From MAG-120531 sp963934855 (lineage in GTDB: Bacteria > Bacteroidota > Bacteroidia > Flavobacteriales > Flavobacteriaceae): DNA of 15,948 bases. Where the stretch lies: NCBI GenBank assembly GCA_963934855.1, contig CAWWAC010000031.1:1-15948 (forward strand), in the 5' to 3' direction. Both the position numbers and the translations under genes were made by a program. A model generated the notes under the pieces. It ran no database searches. It was not told the origin of the DNA and saw only the letters and a list, made by a program, of their open reading frames with translations. Shown here piece by piece: positions 14,933 to 15,948 of this stretch; position 1 is the stretch's first letter, and the number at the start of each line of letters is the position of its first letter.

Positions 14933-15831
14933 TGGCTAAGGCAATAAAAAAACAAGCTTTGGGAAGAGGCCTATCTGCCCTTCTAAAAGATCCTGACAAC
15001 GATATAAAGTCTGTTGAAGACAAAAATGCTTCTCAATTAGTAGGAAATATTATAGCTTTAGAAATAGGAAGTATTGAGGTAAACCCATTTCAACCACGTT
15101 CAAATTTTAATGAGGAGTCTTTAGAAGAACTAGCTAGTTCTATTAGAGAATTAGGAGTTATTCAGCCTATAACAGTAAGAAAAATAGATTTTAACCAGTT
15201 CCAATTGGTTTCTGGTGAACGCAGGTATAGGGCTTCAAAATTAATAGGACTAAAAACCATTCCTGCTTATATTAGAATTGCCAATGACATGGAGTCTTTA
15301 GAAATGGCTTTGGTTGAAAACATTCAAAGACAAGATCTAGATCCTATAGAAATTGCGCTTTCTTATCAAAGATTGTTAGATGAAATTAACCTCACTCAGG
15401 AAAAAATGAGTGAGCGAGTTGGAAAAAAACGCTCTACAGTGACCAATTATTTAAGGCTTTTAAAATTAGATCCAATAGTGCAAAGTGGTATCCGAGACGG
15501 CTTCTTAAGTATGGGCCACGGAAGGGCTCTAGTCAATATAACAAATACTAAAGACCAGATTAAGCTTTATGAGTTAATCGTGAAAAATAATCTTTCTGTC
15601 AGGAACACAGAAAGTGCTGTTAAAAAATTTCAAACAGCAGAAACTATGCCTTCTTCTGTAAACAACAAACAATCTCAATCTATCTATAAAACAGATATGA
15701 ATGATTTTAATAGTAAGTTTGGTGTGAAAGTATCTGTGGCAGCATTGCCTAAAGGTACCGGAAAAATTACCCTTCATTTTAATAACGATCAAGAATATCA
15801 AAAGCTCAAAAAAACACTTTTAGGTGATTAA
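14932..15831 (+). CDS. parB: chromosome partitioning protein ParB (Spo0J)
   Basis: A CTP-dependent DNA clamp that loads at parS sites and stimulates ParA. The 299 residues begin with a basic ParA-interacting end (KKQALGRGLSALL, 6-18). The N-terminal CTPase domain (about 40-135) has NPFQPR (51-56), ELGVIQPITVR (73-83), the nucleotide-binding GERRYRA (95-101) and ENIQRQDLDPIE (129-140). The helix-turn-helix domain (about 140-205) contains LTQEKMSERVGKKRSTVTNY (154-173) and SMGHGRAL. A linker and a C-terminal dimerisation domain (about 255-299) follow. No parS-like CACGTG palindrome is present in the window, so the loading site lies elsewhere. Its last eight bases overlap the GTG start of the next gene. 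Confidence 0.95.
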   Translation: MAKAIKKQALGRGLSALLKDPDNDIKSVEDKNASQLVGNIIALEIGSIEVNPFQPRSNFNEESLEELASSIRELGVIQPITVRKIDFNQFQLVSGERRYRASKLIGLKTIPAYIRIANDMESLEMALVENIQRQDLDPIEIALSYQRLLDEINLTQEKMSERVGKKRSTVTNYLRLLKLDPIVQSGIRDGFLSMGHGRALVNITNTKDQIKLYELIVKNNLSVRNTESAVKKFQTAETMPSSVNNKQSQSIYKTDMNDFNSKFGVKVSVAALPKGTGKITLHFNNDQEYQKLKKTLLGD

Positions 15832-15948
15832 ATATCTCTCATTTCTCTTTTTTTTATTTTTAACTATCACTTTATTTGGGCAAGAAGTGACGGTTCAGAA
15901 TCCTATAGTAGTCACTAGCAGTACTGCTACTGATACCTTAAAAAAAAG
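15824..15948 (+). CDS. secreted protein, 5' part only (possibly DUF5683 family)
   Basis: An open frame begins with GTG at 15824, overlapping the last eight bases of parB, and runs off the window after 41 complete codons. The codon just before the GTG is TAG, so no longer in-frame start exists. The product begins MIKYLSFLFFLFLTITLFGQ, a convincing signal peptide ending in the FGQ-E pattern common in Flavobacteriaceae secreted proteins, then a Thr/Ser/Val-rich start to the mature part. In related genomes a DUF5683 protein commonly follows parB. That name rests on gene order, because too little of the mature protein is present to recognise a domain. Confidence 0.7.
   Translation, partial: MIKYLSFLFFLFLTITLFGQEVTVQNPIVVTSSTATDTLKK

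Noticed and set aside
14932..15831. A parS site near parAB
   Set aside because: I looked for a CACGTG-centred palindrome in the parAB region and elsewhere and found none.

Overview
The window looks like chromosomal DNA from a member of the Bacteroidota, most likely the Flavobacteriaceae. It is AT-rich and its start codons lack strong Shine-Dalgarno sequences. Several genes are preceded by the TAnnTTTG -7 element typical of this phylum (TATATTTG occurs at four places). The genes themselves also fit: a NagB-LmbE fusion, a short methylmalonyl-CoA mutase small subunit with its large subunit, and parA-parB followed by a secreted protein. The species cannot be named from the sequence. I see no insertion sequence, phage gene, CRISPR array or replication origin, and no stretch over 300 bases without a gene.

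Layout. 1-1699: two proline tRNA genes on the minus strand (anticodon GGG, cut by the window edge, and UGG) flank a class-3-type aldehyde dehydrogenase on the plus strand. A bidirectional terminator lies between the dehydrogenase and the second tRNA. 1835-2956: a lipoprotein of the PQQ-dependent aldose dehydrogenase family. 2960-9512: a peptidoglycan-sugar recycling locus. MurQ and a DeoR-type repressor are on the minus strand. Divergent from them are a NagB-LmbE fusion, a DUF187/GHL10 lipoprotein related to E. coli DigH, and AnmK. 9652-14080: uridine kinase, an FtsB/DivIC-like division protein and both subunits of methylmalonyl-CoA mutase, all overlapping end to end. 14159-15948: chromosomal ParA and ParB, then the start of a secreted protein that runs off the window.

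How the genes fit together. The DigH-like lipoprotein would cut peptidoglycan glycan strands in the cell envelope. AnmK phosphorylates 1,6-anhydroMurNAc to MurNAc-6-P, and MurQ removes the lactyl ether to give GlcNAc-6-P. The fusion protein would then deaminate the amino-sugar phosphate, perhaps after its LmbE domain removes the acetyl group. No separate nagA lies in the window. The repressor gene and the fusion share a 179-bp divergent promoter region with a perfect palindrome (9-bp arms, 4-bp spacer), a good candidate operator. The most interesting point is the fusion: a NagB-like domain that lacks one of the three conserved ring-opening residues, joined to an LmbE deacetylase domain that keeps its metal motif. 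Most of the rest is conserved housekeeping content.
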